From Pedobacter sp. MC2016-15 (GTDB lineage Bacteria > Bacteroidota > Bacteroidia > Sphingobacteriales > Sphingobacteriaceae): DNA of 64,000 bases. The DNA is taken from contig NZ_JAPIVS010000003.1 in the NCBI RefSeq assembly GCF_026239695.1, positions 124,001 through 188,000 of the forward strand, read 5' to 3'. Positions 35,660 through 44,964 of this stretch are shown in pieces (positions within the stretch are counted from its first letter, which is position 1; the number at the start of each line of letters is the position of its first letter). The notes under the pieces are model-generated. The model was not told the origin of the DNA. It did no database searches and saw only the letters and a list, made by a program, of their open reading frames with translations. The position numbers and the translations under genes were made by a program.

Positions 35660-38327
35660 CTTCTAATTCTTTTATCCTAGCCATTAAAGCATTAACGACA
35701 GTGTCCTGGCCAGAGTTAAACTTTTCCTCGTGCAAATCTAATAAGCGTTCTCTGATTAGTGGTTCGCCTATCCGGTTTATGAAATTGAATGCATTTGTGT
35801 CATTCCATGGTTCTTTTCTTAACGTATCATTATGAACATAATCTTTCAACGTATAAAAATCAATCAAGTCATTGATATTTTTTCTTGCATAATCACCCAT
35901 GAAGCTTTTTAGAAAGAAGCTTTCAGCTAGCAATTGGTGGATATTTGCTCCAAGAGTGCGTATTTGAACGTGATCAGCACCGCCCAGAAACAAGATATTA
36001 TCGGCAGGTATGTCCGACAAAATGAAAGGCGAATGCGTTATAAAGAGAACATTTAACCCCGAAAGCCTTTTAAACTTGACAAGTTTAAGGTAGTTCAGGA
36101 AATAATCTATATAATTTTTTTGCATCTCAGGATGAAAGTACAGCTCAACTTCATCAAAAATCACATTTACAAAACGGTAAGGAATGAGGCCAGAATCACT
36201 GCTGATCGAATCAATGTTCTTTAAATGATAGATAATCGAATTGATGGAATATATCTTTTGCTTTTGTCCTGAAGACAATGAATCGAAGTTAATATCTCCG
36301 GTAAGGACAACCTCAACTTTGAAAAACGAAGGTGGAAGAAAGTGAATGAGGTCCAGGCGCTCGTCACCGGATAGTGATTTGGCATCAAAAACATCATCAG
36401 AAAGGTCCGCCAAGGTAATTTCAAAAGGAAGCGTATGCAAACCTTTATATTTACTGATATGGTCAAATTTTAAAAAATGGATTGCCTGAAAAAGTTTGTG
36501 GGTAACGTGAGTATAATTGGTGGCCAGTCTGTCGAGGTAGACTTTCAATTCAATAAATGTATTGGTTACTGGATCAAAGAACCCACTATATTGCCAGTAA
36601 TTAGCCGCAATGTTAATGATCTTCTTAACGATATAAATCCAGGTCGCCTGTTCATAGGTTGTTATCTGCTTTGGCACCGTTTGTGGAAATTCTAATGTCA
36701 GCTTGAAGGAATCGGTAAATTGGGTTAAAACGTCTTTCCAATAGACCGAAAGATCCTTACGTTCAATGGTTAGTGTCTTGTCTTTATAAATGGTTTTTAA
36801 TTTTTCACGGTTTAACCTAAGCGAAATCTTCTGAGCGTATTTATTGTGTGTCAGCTTTCTGACATTATCTACGCCATTTTTTTCATCGTCTCTACCAGTC
36901 GGCATCAATAGATTGGCCAGCAACCTAGAACTTAACAGGTCATTTTCCCTGTTGATGTTGATGTTACCCTCATCCCTGAAAGGGGTTAAGGTAATCGGCA
37001 CCTGGTACTGGTCGTTTTTATAAAACATATTCCGGATCCAAGAACCGACCTGCAAAGAATTTAAGCCATACTGTGCATAGTTAACCGCAATGGTATAGAA
37101 AAATTGTTCAAAACTAAATTTGTCCAAAGTAACCTGCGTCGGACTATCGTATTGGGCTTGCGATGTATTGTAATGGTAACGTTCGATGGTGATTTCTTCC
37201 CTGAACATAATCTTATACATACTTCCAGAAATCACAAAAAGATCCATATTGAGCCCTTCTACATAGGTTAGCTTACCGGCAGGTATAGCCTTACTTTTTT
37301 TGGATAAGTTATTTAGCGCGATGAAAATCAGTTCACACAGAGTTGATTTTCCTGATCCATTTTCACCGACAATTGCGGAAATATTAATCGATAGACCTTC
37401 CTGATGGTATATCCGCAAATCTTTTTCCGGTGAAAAGGATATACAATTCTTTTTGTGGTCAAACTGAAAAGCTTTATAAAAAAAGTACTCCCCTGCCTCA
37501 AGAACCTTGCGGAGATTCCTGTCCGTTTGCTCGTAAAGGTATACTCCAACAATCCTGCAATCAGAGAAGTCTTTCGTAGGGGCATCAGAAAACGTTGTAT
37601 TTACTGCTCTTATTTCCGGTTTCGTTTTTCTTTCCTTAACTATAAGCTGCACCGGAAGTTTTTCAGGGGGACTGAATCCCAAAGCAGTTATGCTTAATAC
37701 GCGGTAATTTTCTATCAAATGGTTTTCTAATAGGGCAGCATATTCGCGATAATTCTTCGGTTCAGTTTTAATGACTTCCCGGCTCATCAAATAGTTAACC
37801 GTGTTTTTATCTAATGAAAGGAAAGTGTCTGAATCGATCCAAAACAGAAAAATGGTAAACGAAGGTATATCAACTCCATACCAGGACTTGAAACGGCTGA
37901 ACACTGATTGGGAAAGCGCGGATTTTCCGTCCTGCATCACATTTATGAAAACCTGCCAGATTTCAGCCACCACTGTGGGGTTTCTGGGAGCATTAATGTA
38001 AATCATTCTGGGGGTTGGACATCCGAGAAAATCAACTTTGCGATAGAAGGAAATGGAACCCAGAATTTTTAAAATGATGTTTATTTTTCTCATCCGGTTT
38101 TCTTCTGTCAAATTGCTGGCATTAAAACTTGCGAAGAGATGTATGGGATCTATGCATTGGCTTTGATTGGTTACGATACGGTCGAGCCAGGTATTGTTTT
38201 CATCTACGAAATTCGGGTGCGAAATTAAAAGATTGAAAAGCGCATTTCCGGGATCCTTTTCATCCCGAAACTTTGAAAAGACCAGTTTGGCTATTTCACT
38301 ATAAACGTTAAACCATTGAGCATTCAT
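35640..38327 (-). CDS. Large ABC/SMC-like AAA ATPase with unusual N-terminal domain
   Basis: 895 residues. Walker A V-G-E-N-G-S-G-K-S-T lies near 322, the signature L-S-S-G-Q-K-Q-K near 690, Walker B V-I-F-D-E-V-E near 730, and the H-loop F-I-T-H-S-P-F near 770. This is the ATPase of OLD/PtuA/SMC type. The first ~240 residues form an extra domain, including F-L-F-W-I-D-S-D-T-F-L-S-L-D near 157, a phrase that recalls domains next to McrB-like ATPases. It would sense the invader or nucleotide state and license the HNH nuclease. The HNH gene overlaps its 3' end. Confidence 0.8.
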   Translation of the reverse strand: MNAQWFNVYSEIAKLVFSKFRDEKDPGNALFNLLISHPNFVDENNTWLDRIVTNQSQCIDPIHLFASFNASNLTEENRMRKINIILKILGSISFYRKVDFLGCPTPRMIYINAPRNPTVVAEIWQVFINVMQDGKSALSQSVFSRFKSWYGVDIPSFTIFLFWIDSDTFLSLDKNTVNYLMSREVIKTEPKNYREYAALLENHLIENYRVLSITALGFSPPEKLPVQLIVKERKTKPEIRAVNTTFSDAPTKDFSDCRIVGVYLYEQTDRNLRKVLEAGEYFFYKAFQFDHKKNCISFSPEKDLRIYHQEGLSINISAIVGENGSGKSTLCELIFIALNNLSKKSKAIPAGKLTYVEGLNMDLFVISGSMYKIMFREEITIERYHYNTSQAQYDSPTQVTLDKFSFEQFFYTIAVNYAQYGLNSLQVGSWIRNMFYKNDQYQVPITLTPFRDEGNININRENDLLSSRLLANLLMPTGRDDEKNGVDNVRKLTHNKYAQKISLRLNREKLKTIYKDKTLTIERKDLSVYWKDVLTQFTDSFKLTLEFPQTVPKQITTYEQATWIYIVKKIINIAANYWQYSGFFDPVTNTFIELKVYLDRLATNYTHVTHKLFQAIHFLKFDHISKYKGLHTLPFEITLADLSDDVFDAKSLSGDERLDLIHFLPPSFFKVEVVLTGDINFDSLSSGQKQKIYSINSIIYHLKNIDSISSDSGLIPYRFVNVIFDEVELYFHPEMQKNYIDYFLNYLKLVKFKRLSGLNVLFITHSPFILSDIPADNILFLGGADHVQIRTLGANIHQLLAESFFLKSFMGDYARKNINDLIDFYTLKDYVHNDTLRKEPWNDTNAFNFINRIGEPLIRERLLDLHEEKFNSGQDTVVNALMARIKELEDEKNKS

Positions 38328-38680
38328 CAGTTTAGATTTGAAGTTTTAATTGTATCGAAAGATAGCTCAATTTGTCGATATTTTTCTGCGCCAGATTATT
38401 GGCGGAGCGCGATCAGTCAACTTTTACTTTGGATTAATAGAGAAGAAATCTGATCGAAACGTAAAGCTATTCAATCAAAATAATACATCTAAAATATACG
38501 TTCAGGACAAAAGGTGCTATAATTTTTCCAATTACCGCATCTTACTAAGCATTAAATTGATTTTAATCAATTGATTTTCAAATATTTATAACTATTCATT
38601 TTCTGTTGTATTTTTTTTATATTGACCCATTATTAAAAAGAATTAATATATAAGGGCAGCGTGACATTTTATAAGGTTTT
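38328..38680. other. Divergent intergenic region between ATPase and PD-(D/E)XK genes
   Basis: A 353-bp gene-free, A+T-rich stretch. It must hold the promoters for both divergent genes. No palindrome or clear consensus box stood out. Confidence 0.4.
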
Positions 38681-40267
38681 ATGAGCAAGTATGATAAGTT
38701 TATATTTGGATTGATTAATGAAAAATGGTCCAGACTTGGAAGCGAACTTTCAGACGCGCTTATCGAAAAGTTTGGTGTTGAGCCGGACAATGCGCGAAAA
38801 ATAATCCAGCGCGCAACAAACAGAGGGACGATCATCTCGAGTACGCCCCTGACTTTCGGGAAAGGTCAGTTTCTATATGCTAAACCTGGTCAATATTTCG
38901 GCTTGGACATGGTAAGGGAGGCGAGCAAGAACGCCAGAAAACCTTTGCACCGGCTGCTTGAATTGTTAAAAGGTTATCACCTCATCAGTTTTTATGAAGG
39001 GTTAAAGATTACAGCATCTCCAGATGAAAAAGGAAGTACGAAAATCTCTATGTTGGTCGATATGGTTAATGACCTGGAGAAGCTCGGCATCGTTTTTACA
39101 AAAACAGATGGTTGGGGGAATAATTATATTTTAACCAAAGAGGCTTTTCCTCCAGAGTGGCATCGTGATGTTCAGGAAGACCTCGCAGTCGAACAGCACC
39201 TGCGATCGATGAAACTTGACACGATATTGATACCCGACATCCTCCTCTGGCTCAAAAAAATTAATCTGGTAGATTCCGGAATCGCGTACAGAAACGTAAT
39301 CACTCCCGGTACTGGCGTAAAAGTGAATGATGTCATGTGGGACGCATTTGCCTTCACAAAAACCACTGGGATAAATAGTGCCCGGGCTTCAGAATCGAAC
39401 GAACCGGAAAAACAAACATTAGTCGTGCTCGACGTGGTGATACACAGAAAATATCTGCAGGTAGATTTAGATGGTTTCCTGGCTCGTGTCCAAATCAATT
39501 TAAATTCTGTAAAGGAAGGTAAACGTAAAGCTATGCCTATCATCGTATTCAATGAAATTGACGAGATTACCCTGAACAGAGCGAAGCTCTTGGGATTCTT
39601 GTCTTTTGACATCAAAACCATGTTCGGCAGAAACATCACTGCTGTTATTGAAAACTTTAAAAGTATTTTTGGCGGTCAGGAACTGGCCTTGGCAGAGATC
39701 GAGCCTGTCTTGGAAGCAATTGAACAAAGTGGACATACGGAGGAGTTGCGTTCCATTAGAAGCGCGCTGTTTGAGGCGCTGATGCATCCAGTAATCAAAA
39801 GATTTTATCCAAATTCACAGGTATTACAGTCTAGACTACTCAGCAATCCAAAAAAGAAAAAAATCCGCAAATTCGATTTGATCTTTATTTCCTCCCACCC
39901 TAAAGAAATCATTTTGGTAGAACTTAAAGGCTACACCGGAAAGTCGTTCATACGACTTGGTGATGCAGATACAAGGGACACTCTTCAATATTTTATAAAA
40001 GGCAGTATCCCAGTTGCCAAAGAATACTATAAAGCCGATGGCTCGCTTTCCGAATATAAAATCACAGCATTGTACATCACTACAGGGAGCTTCCATTCGG
40101 ACACTAAAGACTTAATTATTAAAAGCACTAAAAATCCACTAAAACCATCCCAATTCGATATTTTTATAGATGGTGAGAAATTATCGCAATTACTAACTGA
40201 AAACGAATTTAATCATGAGGCGGAACTCATAACAAAATATTTTCCAAAAACCACTGACATATCCTGA
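38681..40267 (+). CDS. Winged-helix protein with PD-(D/E)XK nuclease-like C-terminus
   Basis: 528 residues. The N-terminal ~150 residues look like two winged-helix units (W-S-R-L-G-S-E-L-S-D-A-L and L-H-R-L-L-E-L-L-K). A central alpha/beta region (about 245-330) includes L-V-V-L-D-V-V-I-H. Near 405-425, F-D-L-I-F followed by V-E-L-K-G gives the D...ExK nuclease pattern. A DNA-reading and DNA-cutting protein is inferred. It is divergent from the ATPase-HNH pair and enclosed by the same ~97-bp repeats, so it may belong to the same system or be a separate single-gene defence. Confidence 0.6.
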   Translation: MSKYDKFIFGLINEKWSRLGSELSDALIEKFGVEPDNARKIIQRATNRGTIISSTPLTFGKGQFLYAKPGQYFGLDMVREASKNARKPLHRLLELLKGYHLISFYEGLKITASPDEKGSTKISMLVDMVNDLEKLGIVFTKTDGWGNNYILTKEAFPPEWHRDVQEDLAVEQHLRSMKLDTILIPDILLWLKKINLVDSGIAYRNVITPGTGVKVNDVMWDAFAFTKTTGINSARASESNEPEKQTLVVLDVVIHRKYLQVDLDGFLARVQINLNSVKEGKRKAMPIIVFNEIDEITLNRAKLLGFLSFDIKTMFGRNITAVIENFKSIFGGQELALAEIEPVLEAIEQSGHTEELRSIRSALFEALMHPVIKRFYPNSQVLQSRLLSNPKKKKIRKFDLIFISSHPKEIILVELKGYTGKSFIRLGDADTRDTLQYFIKGSIPVAKEYYKADGSLSEYKITALYITTGSFHSDTKDLIIKSTKNPLKPSQFDIFIDGEKLSQLLTENEFNHEAELITKYFPKTTDIS

Positions 40268-40689
40268 GAATTATCCGGCCCCACGTGGTCGTAAATAAAT
40301 TACTAAATGCTCCAGGTCCCTAATTATAGGTCTTACTCCTGTTTTCACTTACTATTAAATCACTTTAAGTAAGTGGTCGGTTTTTAAATGCATTTCATAT
40401 AAAATGTATCCTTCCAGCTTAGACTTATCTTCTATTAACTCACTGAAAATTCGTCAATATGATCGGCCCAGGATTTTCAGGCAAATTTGCCATCATTTTT
40501 TTTGAAACGATTAGCGAATCATTATCCAGACTTTGTCGCTCAAATGAGGTTTTTCGCAACTATTTCGACCAATTGCTTACCTAAACCGTTTGACATGGTT
40601 TGACTCCAAATGATAGTAATATAGGGAATATCTTTTTTTTCAAAATGAATAAAAGCGAAGCGCAATTAATCAAGAACCCTGTTTAAATG
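40268..40689. other. Gene-free stretch containing repeat copy 2
   Basis: No gene is seen. The direct repeat at 40543-40640 is the only structured element noticed. The rest is A+T-rich intergenic DNA between convergent genes. Confidence 0.5.
40543..40640. repeat. ~97-bp imperfect direct repeat, copy 2
   Basis: Partner of 34369-34465 (about three quarters identical by eye). The TGCTCACCA of copy 1 is TGCTTACCT here. It divides the island into an ATPase/HNH/PD-(D/E)XK part and a CBASS part. Confidence 0.7.
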
Positions 40690-41343
40690 CTAGTTAAATC
40701 TAGGAGATTTAGTGATGATTTTCAAAAAGAAATTTATTTCCTCGGCTGTAAATTGACTAACAGTCTCAAATTGGGGGCGGCAGCATTTTCGATACTTCAA
40801 ACCACTATTGCAAAAACAAAGTGATACCCTATTTGGTGTACCTATGCTTCTAACACCGAGAAGCGATTTCCCGATATGCATCAAATTATCGCTGCCATAT
40901 AATTCCTCGAAGAATTCAATAACACCTTGACCGCCATGAGGCCGCTCGTTCAAATAGTATCCATGAATCTCACGATGCTTTTGGTTGAAAAAATATGGTA
41001 TTAACTGCGACTCGATAAACCACTTTAAATTTATGCCGCTCTTACAAAGAAGGTATTCTTCTGGAATCGTTTTTATACAACAATGTCCATCAGAAAATAA
41101 ATGCCAATCAACATTTATCGGGAGTCTTCCTCCTGTTTCGTAAACATATGGAAATCGAAACGGATACATTTCAACTGCTTCGATTGTAACCTCATATTGA
41201 TCGATGAATTTTCCATCGGAATCATTTAGAATTATCTGACCCTTCAGCAATGGTTTTCCGTTTTCTTCGCAGAACACAAGTTCTGGAAAATCGTCAGAAA
41301 TCAATAGCGCTTGTTCTCTGAACATCAATTCACTATCACTCAT
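40690..41343 (-). CDS. E2-like conjugating enzyme of CBASS with SEC-C-type zinc motif
   Basis: About 217 residues from ATG at 41343, which overlaps the CD-NTase stop by 8 nt; an ATG at 41370 would lie deeper in the CD-NTase gene. The E2-type core shows F-P-Y-V-Y-E-T-G-G-R, W-H, then D-G-H-C-C-I with the candidate catalytic cysteine (about residue 88), followed by helices and G-V-I-E-F-F-E-E-L. The C-terminus holds C-F-C-N-S-G-L-K-Y-R-K-C-C, a SEC-C-like zinc motif. In short type II CBASS an E2 acts on the CD-NTase without E1 or JAB partners. None are found here either. Confidence 0.75.
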   Translation of the reverse strand: MSDSELMFREQALLISDDFPELVFCEENGKPLLKGQIILNDSDGKFIDQYEVTIEAVEMYPFRFPYVYETGGRLPINVDWHLFSDGHCCIKTIPEEYLLCKSGINLKWFIESQLIPYFFNQKHREIHGYYLNERPHGGQGVIEFFEELYGSDNLMHIGKSLLGVRSIGTPNRVSLCFCNSGLKYRKCCRPQFETVSQFTAEEINFFLKIITKSPRFN

Positions 41344-42283
41344 CCCCCCATGGTCTTGAAGTCGCGGCACCCGCTGCTATCGCCGTACTTGTTGCATCTC
41401 CTTCTTCATTTTTATCTTCACCTAAAGGAAATCTACTTCCAAGATGTTTTCTCCAGAGTTTACTGGCAGCCAACTGATTTTTTTCTTGAAGGGCTTGGTC
41501 CGCATCATTTATAAATCTATCTAACGAATCTAAAAAGTTCTTCCTCCTGCTTTCATCATAATTTTCGAAAAGGTCATCGTTTGGAACAGCAGGAACTATG
41601 CATTCGAATTTGATATTCAGCTGTTTTTTAATTTCCTTCAATATGTCTCGCAATGAAATGTCTTCACGCTCATTGAGCACTATCATGCTTTTGGCATTGG
41701 CAGCTAGTATCGTCATTGCGAGCCCACTTGGCATTTTATTTCTTAAATTGTCACACCAGCCTTTCAAATCTTTTACGACCCGAACCAGTATACCCCTTGA
41801 ATCCTTTTCTTTATTGAACCATTTTACCATTGATTTAGGATCGCTATTTTCATACTCCGAATTTTTAACGGCTATTTGGTATTCCTTGTTTTCTTCTTTG
41901 CAATAACATGGATAATCAATTTCATAGTCATTCACGAACGGTTGTCTGATGCATTTTTTACGGTGTTCGGGCGGATTAGATGTATATCCATTTACAGCAT
42001 CCCATACCCAACCCTGAAGTGTTTCTGCATTTATACCAGGCTTTCTGAAAAAATATACACCATCGTCCAAATCACATATATCATCTTTAGTGCGAATAAC
42101 AGTTCCCATTTTGTAAGAGCCCTGTATATAAAAGAACGGTTCATATTCTGGATGGTTCTCCTCAAAGTACTTTCTTATCCTAGATCTTAGTGCATCTTTA
42201 GAAGTTATCATCCTATTTTTTTTCCCAGCAGGTAGTGCGATTTCCTGTTGGTATTGATTAAATAATTTGTTACAGTTCGCCAT
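41336..42283 (-). CDS. CBASS CD-NTase (cyclic oligonucleotide synthase)
   Basis: 315 residues. The nucleotidyltransferase core has G-S-Y-K-M-G-T near 50, the metal-binding D-L-D-D-G near 70 and a third aspartate in Y-E-I-D-Y-P near 118. This is the cGAS/DncV-like pattern. It makes a cyclic nucleotide signal upon infection. The C-terminus is a flexible alanine-rich tail ending P-W-G-D-E, the site where E2 proteins attach CD-NTases to targets in other type II systems. It overlaps CapV by 14 nt and the E2 by 8 nt. Confidence 0.85.
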   Translation of the reverse strand: MANCNKLFNQYQQEIALPAGKKNRMITSKDALRSRIRKYFEENHPEYEPFFYIQGSYKMGTVIRTKDDICDLDDGVYFFRKPGINAETLQGWVWDAVNGYTSNPPEHRKKCIRQPFVNDYEIDYPCYCKEENKEYQIAVKNSEYENSDPKSMVKWFNKEKDSRGILVRVVKDLKGWCDNLRNKMPSGLAMTILAANAKSMIVLNEREDISLRDILKEIKKQLNIKFECIVPAVPNDDLFENYDESRRKNFLDSLDRFINDADQALQEKNQLAASKLWRKHLGSRFPLGEDKNEEGDATSTAIAAGAATSRPWGDE

Positions 42284-43316
42284 GGCTATCTTTCTTTATA
42301 AGTTTAATAATATTATGTATGTGTTTTTTTGACAGTTCTCCACCAATGGCCTCGAGCTTATCGAGATCATTTTTCTTTGAAGCATTTAGTGCAATTAAAT
42401 CATTACCAAACTCATATTGTACCCTTTGATAATCGAAGCTATTCTCTTGCTTCGAAAGTATACTATTGATAAAGTTTATATATGACTCTGTGATTTTTGC
42501 TTGGCTATCTAACGTAATGTCAAGTAGCCGTGGCTTAGGCAGAAACCAGTACCAGAAGTTTTTTGGAAGCCAATGCTTCTTAATAACCTGCCTGCCTCGA
42601 CCCGTACCCAGTGATATAATTTGTAAATCCTTAAAATCCTTGCCCAACTTCTCAGTAGCTTCAAGTACACCAACAAGTGTTGGGTTATTAGCAAAGATGC
42701 CACCGTCAATCATATTTATATTTGCGCCACTTCCAAATTCATTATCATATTCAAAGGAATGCGGCGGAAAATAAACAGGTGCTGATGCACTTGATAAAGC
42801 AACCTCGTGCGCCGGAAGCTTATAGTCCCTTGTATAATCGGGATGATGTCGAGTTTTAAGAATATTTATCTCACCAGTACCGCCATTAAATGCAGGGATG
42901 CAGACTTTTACCTTCAAATCATTTAGCAATGGGGGGATACCGTTATTTGCTCCACTATAGATAGTTTTTAATAGCTTCCTGAGTTGCTTATTGCTATAGA
43001 TAGGTGAAATAAGCGCTTTTGCCTGTCTTGTTAGAAAATACCACTTGGGGAAAATAGCATTAGCATTTTCCTTGTAGAATTTGACCAAGTCCTTCGCAGG
43101 AATTCCTAGTGCAATTCCTATTGCAAGGATTGCACCAGTCGAAGTTCCACAGACAAGGTCGAAATATTCATGTAGCTTTTTGTCGGGCTCTATTTGCTGC
43201 AATTGTTGTTCAAGGTCTGCTAAAACCTTCGCAGGGATTATTCCCCTAATCCCACCACCATCAATTGACAGAATTCTGAACCTTTTAGATTTATCGGTTA
43301 TGTTTATCACTTCCAT
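42270..43316 (-). CDS. capV: Patatin-like phospholipase, CBASS effector (CapV-like)
   Basis: About 348 residues from ATG at 43316; the longer frame begins inside the LRAT-like gene and lacks family sequence. The patatin motifs are D-G-G-G-I-R-G (oxyanion loop, near 18), G-T-S-T-G (nucleophile serine, near 60) and D-G-G (catalytic aspartate, near 205). CapV enzymes degrade membrane lipids when bound by the CD-NTase product, killing the infected cell. Overlaps are 10 nt upstream and 14 nt downstream. Confidence 0.88.
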   Translation of the reverse strand: MEVINITDKSKRFRILSIDGGGIRGIIPAKVLADLEQQLQQIEPDKKLHEYFDLVCGTSTGAILAIGIALGIPAKDLVKFYKENANAIFPKWYFLTRQAKALISPIYSNKQLRKLLKTIYSGANNGIPPLLNDLKVKVCIPAFNGGTGEINILKTRHHPDYTRDYKLPAHEVALSSASAPVYFPPHSFEYDNEFGSGANINMIDGGIFANNPTLVGVLEATEKLGKDFKDLQIISLGTGRGRQVIKKHWLPKNFWYWFLPKPRLLDITLDSQAKITESYINFINSILSKQENSFDYQRVQYEFGNDLIALNASKKNDLDKLEAIGGELSKKHIHNIIKLIKKDSHGEL

Positions 43317-43723
43317 TGTAAAGCAATTAAAAAAGCTAATACAGCTAGAAATATTAGAAAAGCATTTCTTACCTGATGACTTATGGGAGCACCATTTTGA
43401 ACTTCGTTGGCATAATGCTCGCAATTGTAGTTGACTAAATCATATCGCCTTCCTTTTAGGCCAACTGCCCTCTCTAGAGCATTATATCTTTGGCTAGCAT
43501 CGCCTTGAAACTTAATGATTCGGTCAATTGATTTTACAGAAGCAAAATAATCACTCGCTTTTATCAATTGCACACCTTTAAACTTATGGTTCTCAGCAAT
43601 TAATTCGTCTGTATTATTTATGGTTACTAAATAAATAGCGTGGTGTTTTGAAAATCCAGTTTGGAAAAGTGGTTCAATAATCCTATCTCCCGGCTCCAGC
43701 CCCAGTACTTTTTTATAGTTCAT
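43307..43723 (-). CDS. LRAT-like (NlpC/P60 superfamily) protein with C-terminal membrane helix
   Basis: 138 residues. It has G-D-R-I-I, then H-H-A-I-Y-L-V near 27 (candidate histidine), and N-Y-N-C-E-H-Y-A-N near 100 (candidate nucleophilic cysteine), the LRAT arrangement of a permuted papain-like fold. A membrane helix follows (about 119-136). Such enzymes are thiol acyltransferases, phospholipases or peptidases. It is the first gene of the four-gene CBASS operon and overlaps CapV by 10 nt. Not a standard CBASS component as far as I know; it could act with the lipase, or as a deconjugating enzyme for the E2. Confidence 0.7.
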   Translation of the reverse strand: MNYKKVLGLEPGDRIIEPLFQTGFSKHHAIYLVTINNTDELIAENHKFKGVQLIKASDYFASVKSIDRIIKFQGDASQRYNALERAVGLKGRRYDLVNYNCEHYANEVQNGAPISHQVRNAFLIFLAVLAFLIALQWK

Positions 43724-43911
43724 ATTTATTGTTTATGTTGATATCCATACTTTTGTTTATTGTTTTTATCACATTTCCCTTTAATATTCGGCTTATTAGT
43801 TTTATATTTGTCTCATTGGTAAGACGAATATAGTTTTTGTATCATCAAAGATACATCATGGCGATGCGTTTCACAAGTGAGACATGAATTATTTTATAAT
43901 TATTTTTCCAC

Positions 43912-44244
43912 ATGCAATCAACACTTAACACCGAACTGCTTGCCGGTATGCTAAAAGGCAAAAGAGGAAAAAAGGGCCTAAGGGCTATTTCAGTGGAGTG
44001 TGACATCAGTTCCGCCACATTGTCAAGGATTGAACAAGGTAAAATTCCAGATGTTGAAACTTATATTAAGCTTTGTAAATGGCTGGAAGTCTCAACAGAA
44101 ACCTTTATCAAAGGTGGTAATTCAACTACCCCTGTTTCAAGTAAGCAACATGTATTAGCACATTTAAGAGCCGATAGAGAATTACCTCAAGAAACTTTAA
44201 ATATGTTGCTAAAAATGATAGATTTGGCATACGCTTCTAAATGA
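43912..44244 (+). CDS. XRE-family regulator
   Basis: 110 residues. The helix-turn-helix (about 18-70) contains G-L-R-A-I-S-V-E-C, I-S-S-A-T-L-S-R-I-E-Q-G and Y-I-K-L-C-K-W-L. It is divergent from the CBASS operon (188-bp gap) and precedes the ImmA-like gene by 7 bp, an arrangement like the repressor plus ImmA pairs that switch mobile elements on DNA damage. It may also control the CBASS promoter. Confidence 0.8.
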   Translation: MQSTLNTELLAGMLKGKRGKKGLRAISVECDISSATLSRIEQGKIPDVETYIKLCKWLEVSTETFIKGGNSTTPVSSKQHVLAHLRADRELPQETLNMLLKMIDLAYASK

Positions 44245-44251
44245 TAAAGAT

Positions 44252-44839
44252 TTGGCTTTCAAAAGTATACTTAAACGCGGATTTAAAGCTGAAGCTGAAC
44301 GCACAGCCGTTAGATACAGGAAGGAACTAGATTTACCTGAAATAGCACCACTATGCGCCTTTAAATTAGCCGATCATCTTTCTATTGAAGTTTGTAAGGC
44401 TACAGAATTTTTAAGCCTACCTGAAGAAGCATCTAGTATGCAAGCGTATGATTTTGGATGGAGTGCGCTAGCAATGATACCAGCATCAGGTAAGAAAATC
44501 ATTATTCATAATCCTTTTAGTACCCCTGCTCGCCAACAAAGTGATGTCATGCATGAACTTTCCCACATAATATGTGATCATACGTTCAATGATGAAGAAC
44601 TTGATTTCGAGGTGCCAATGGGCATGAGGAGCTATAATGAATTATTTGAAGAAGAAGCAAAATGCCTCGGTTCTTGCTTACAAATAACTCGGGAAGGTCT
44701 TTTGTGGGGCTTAAGGAAGAAAATGACTAATCATCAATTATCAGAACATTTTAATGCGAGTATTGAAATGATTGAATATAGGGTGAGGATGACTGGGGTT
44801 AACAGGCAATTCTCCTATTATTCTAGGAGTGCTACATGA
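44252..44839 (+). CDS. ImmA/IrrE-family metallopeptidase
   Basis: 195 residues, from a TTG start at 44252. The H-E-L-S-H motif near 97 is the HExxH zinc site, followed by an acidic patch and E-E-E-A-K-C-L near 130, which completes the COG2856 pattern. ImmA cleaves the partner XRE repressor to start induction. The XRE gene stops 7 bp upstream. The start is uncertain because no ATG fits the frame in this region. Confidence 0.78.
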   Translation: MAFKSILKRGFKAEAERTAVRYRKELDLPEIAPLCAFKLADHLSIEVCKATEFLSLPEEASSMQAYDFGWSALAMIPASGKKIIIHNPFSTPARQQSDVMHELSHIICDHTFNDEELDFEVPMGMRSYNELFEEEAKCLGSCLQITREGLLWGLRKKMTNHQLSEHFNASIEMIEYRVRMTGVNRQFSYYSRSAT

Positions 44840-44964
44840 AATTTACGACAGAAACTCCACCATTTAAGCTTCACAATTTGGCGAGAGTTCATTAGTTCTA
44901 ATCTATTTCTAGATAAGCTTTGCAAGTATATAATAGTAAACAAATCAAGTAGCTTTCACAGGAC

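Noticed and set aside
40503..40516. A third attachment core next to repeat copy 2
   Set aside because: The expected position holds TGAAACGATTAGCG, which does not match the 14-bp core well enough.
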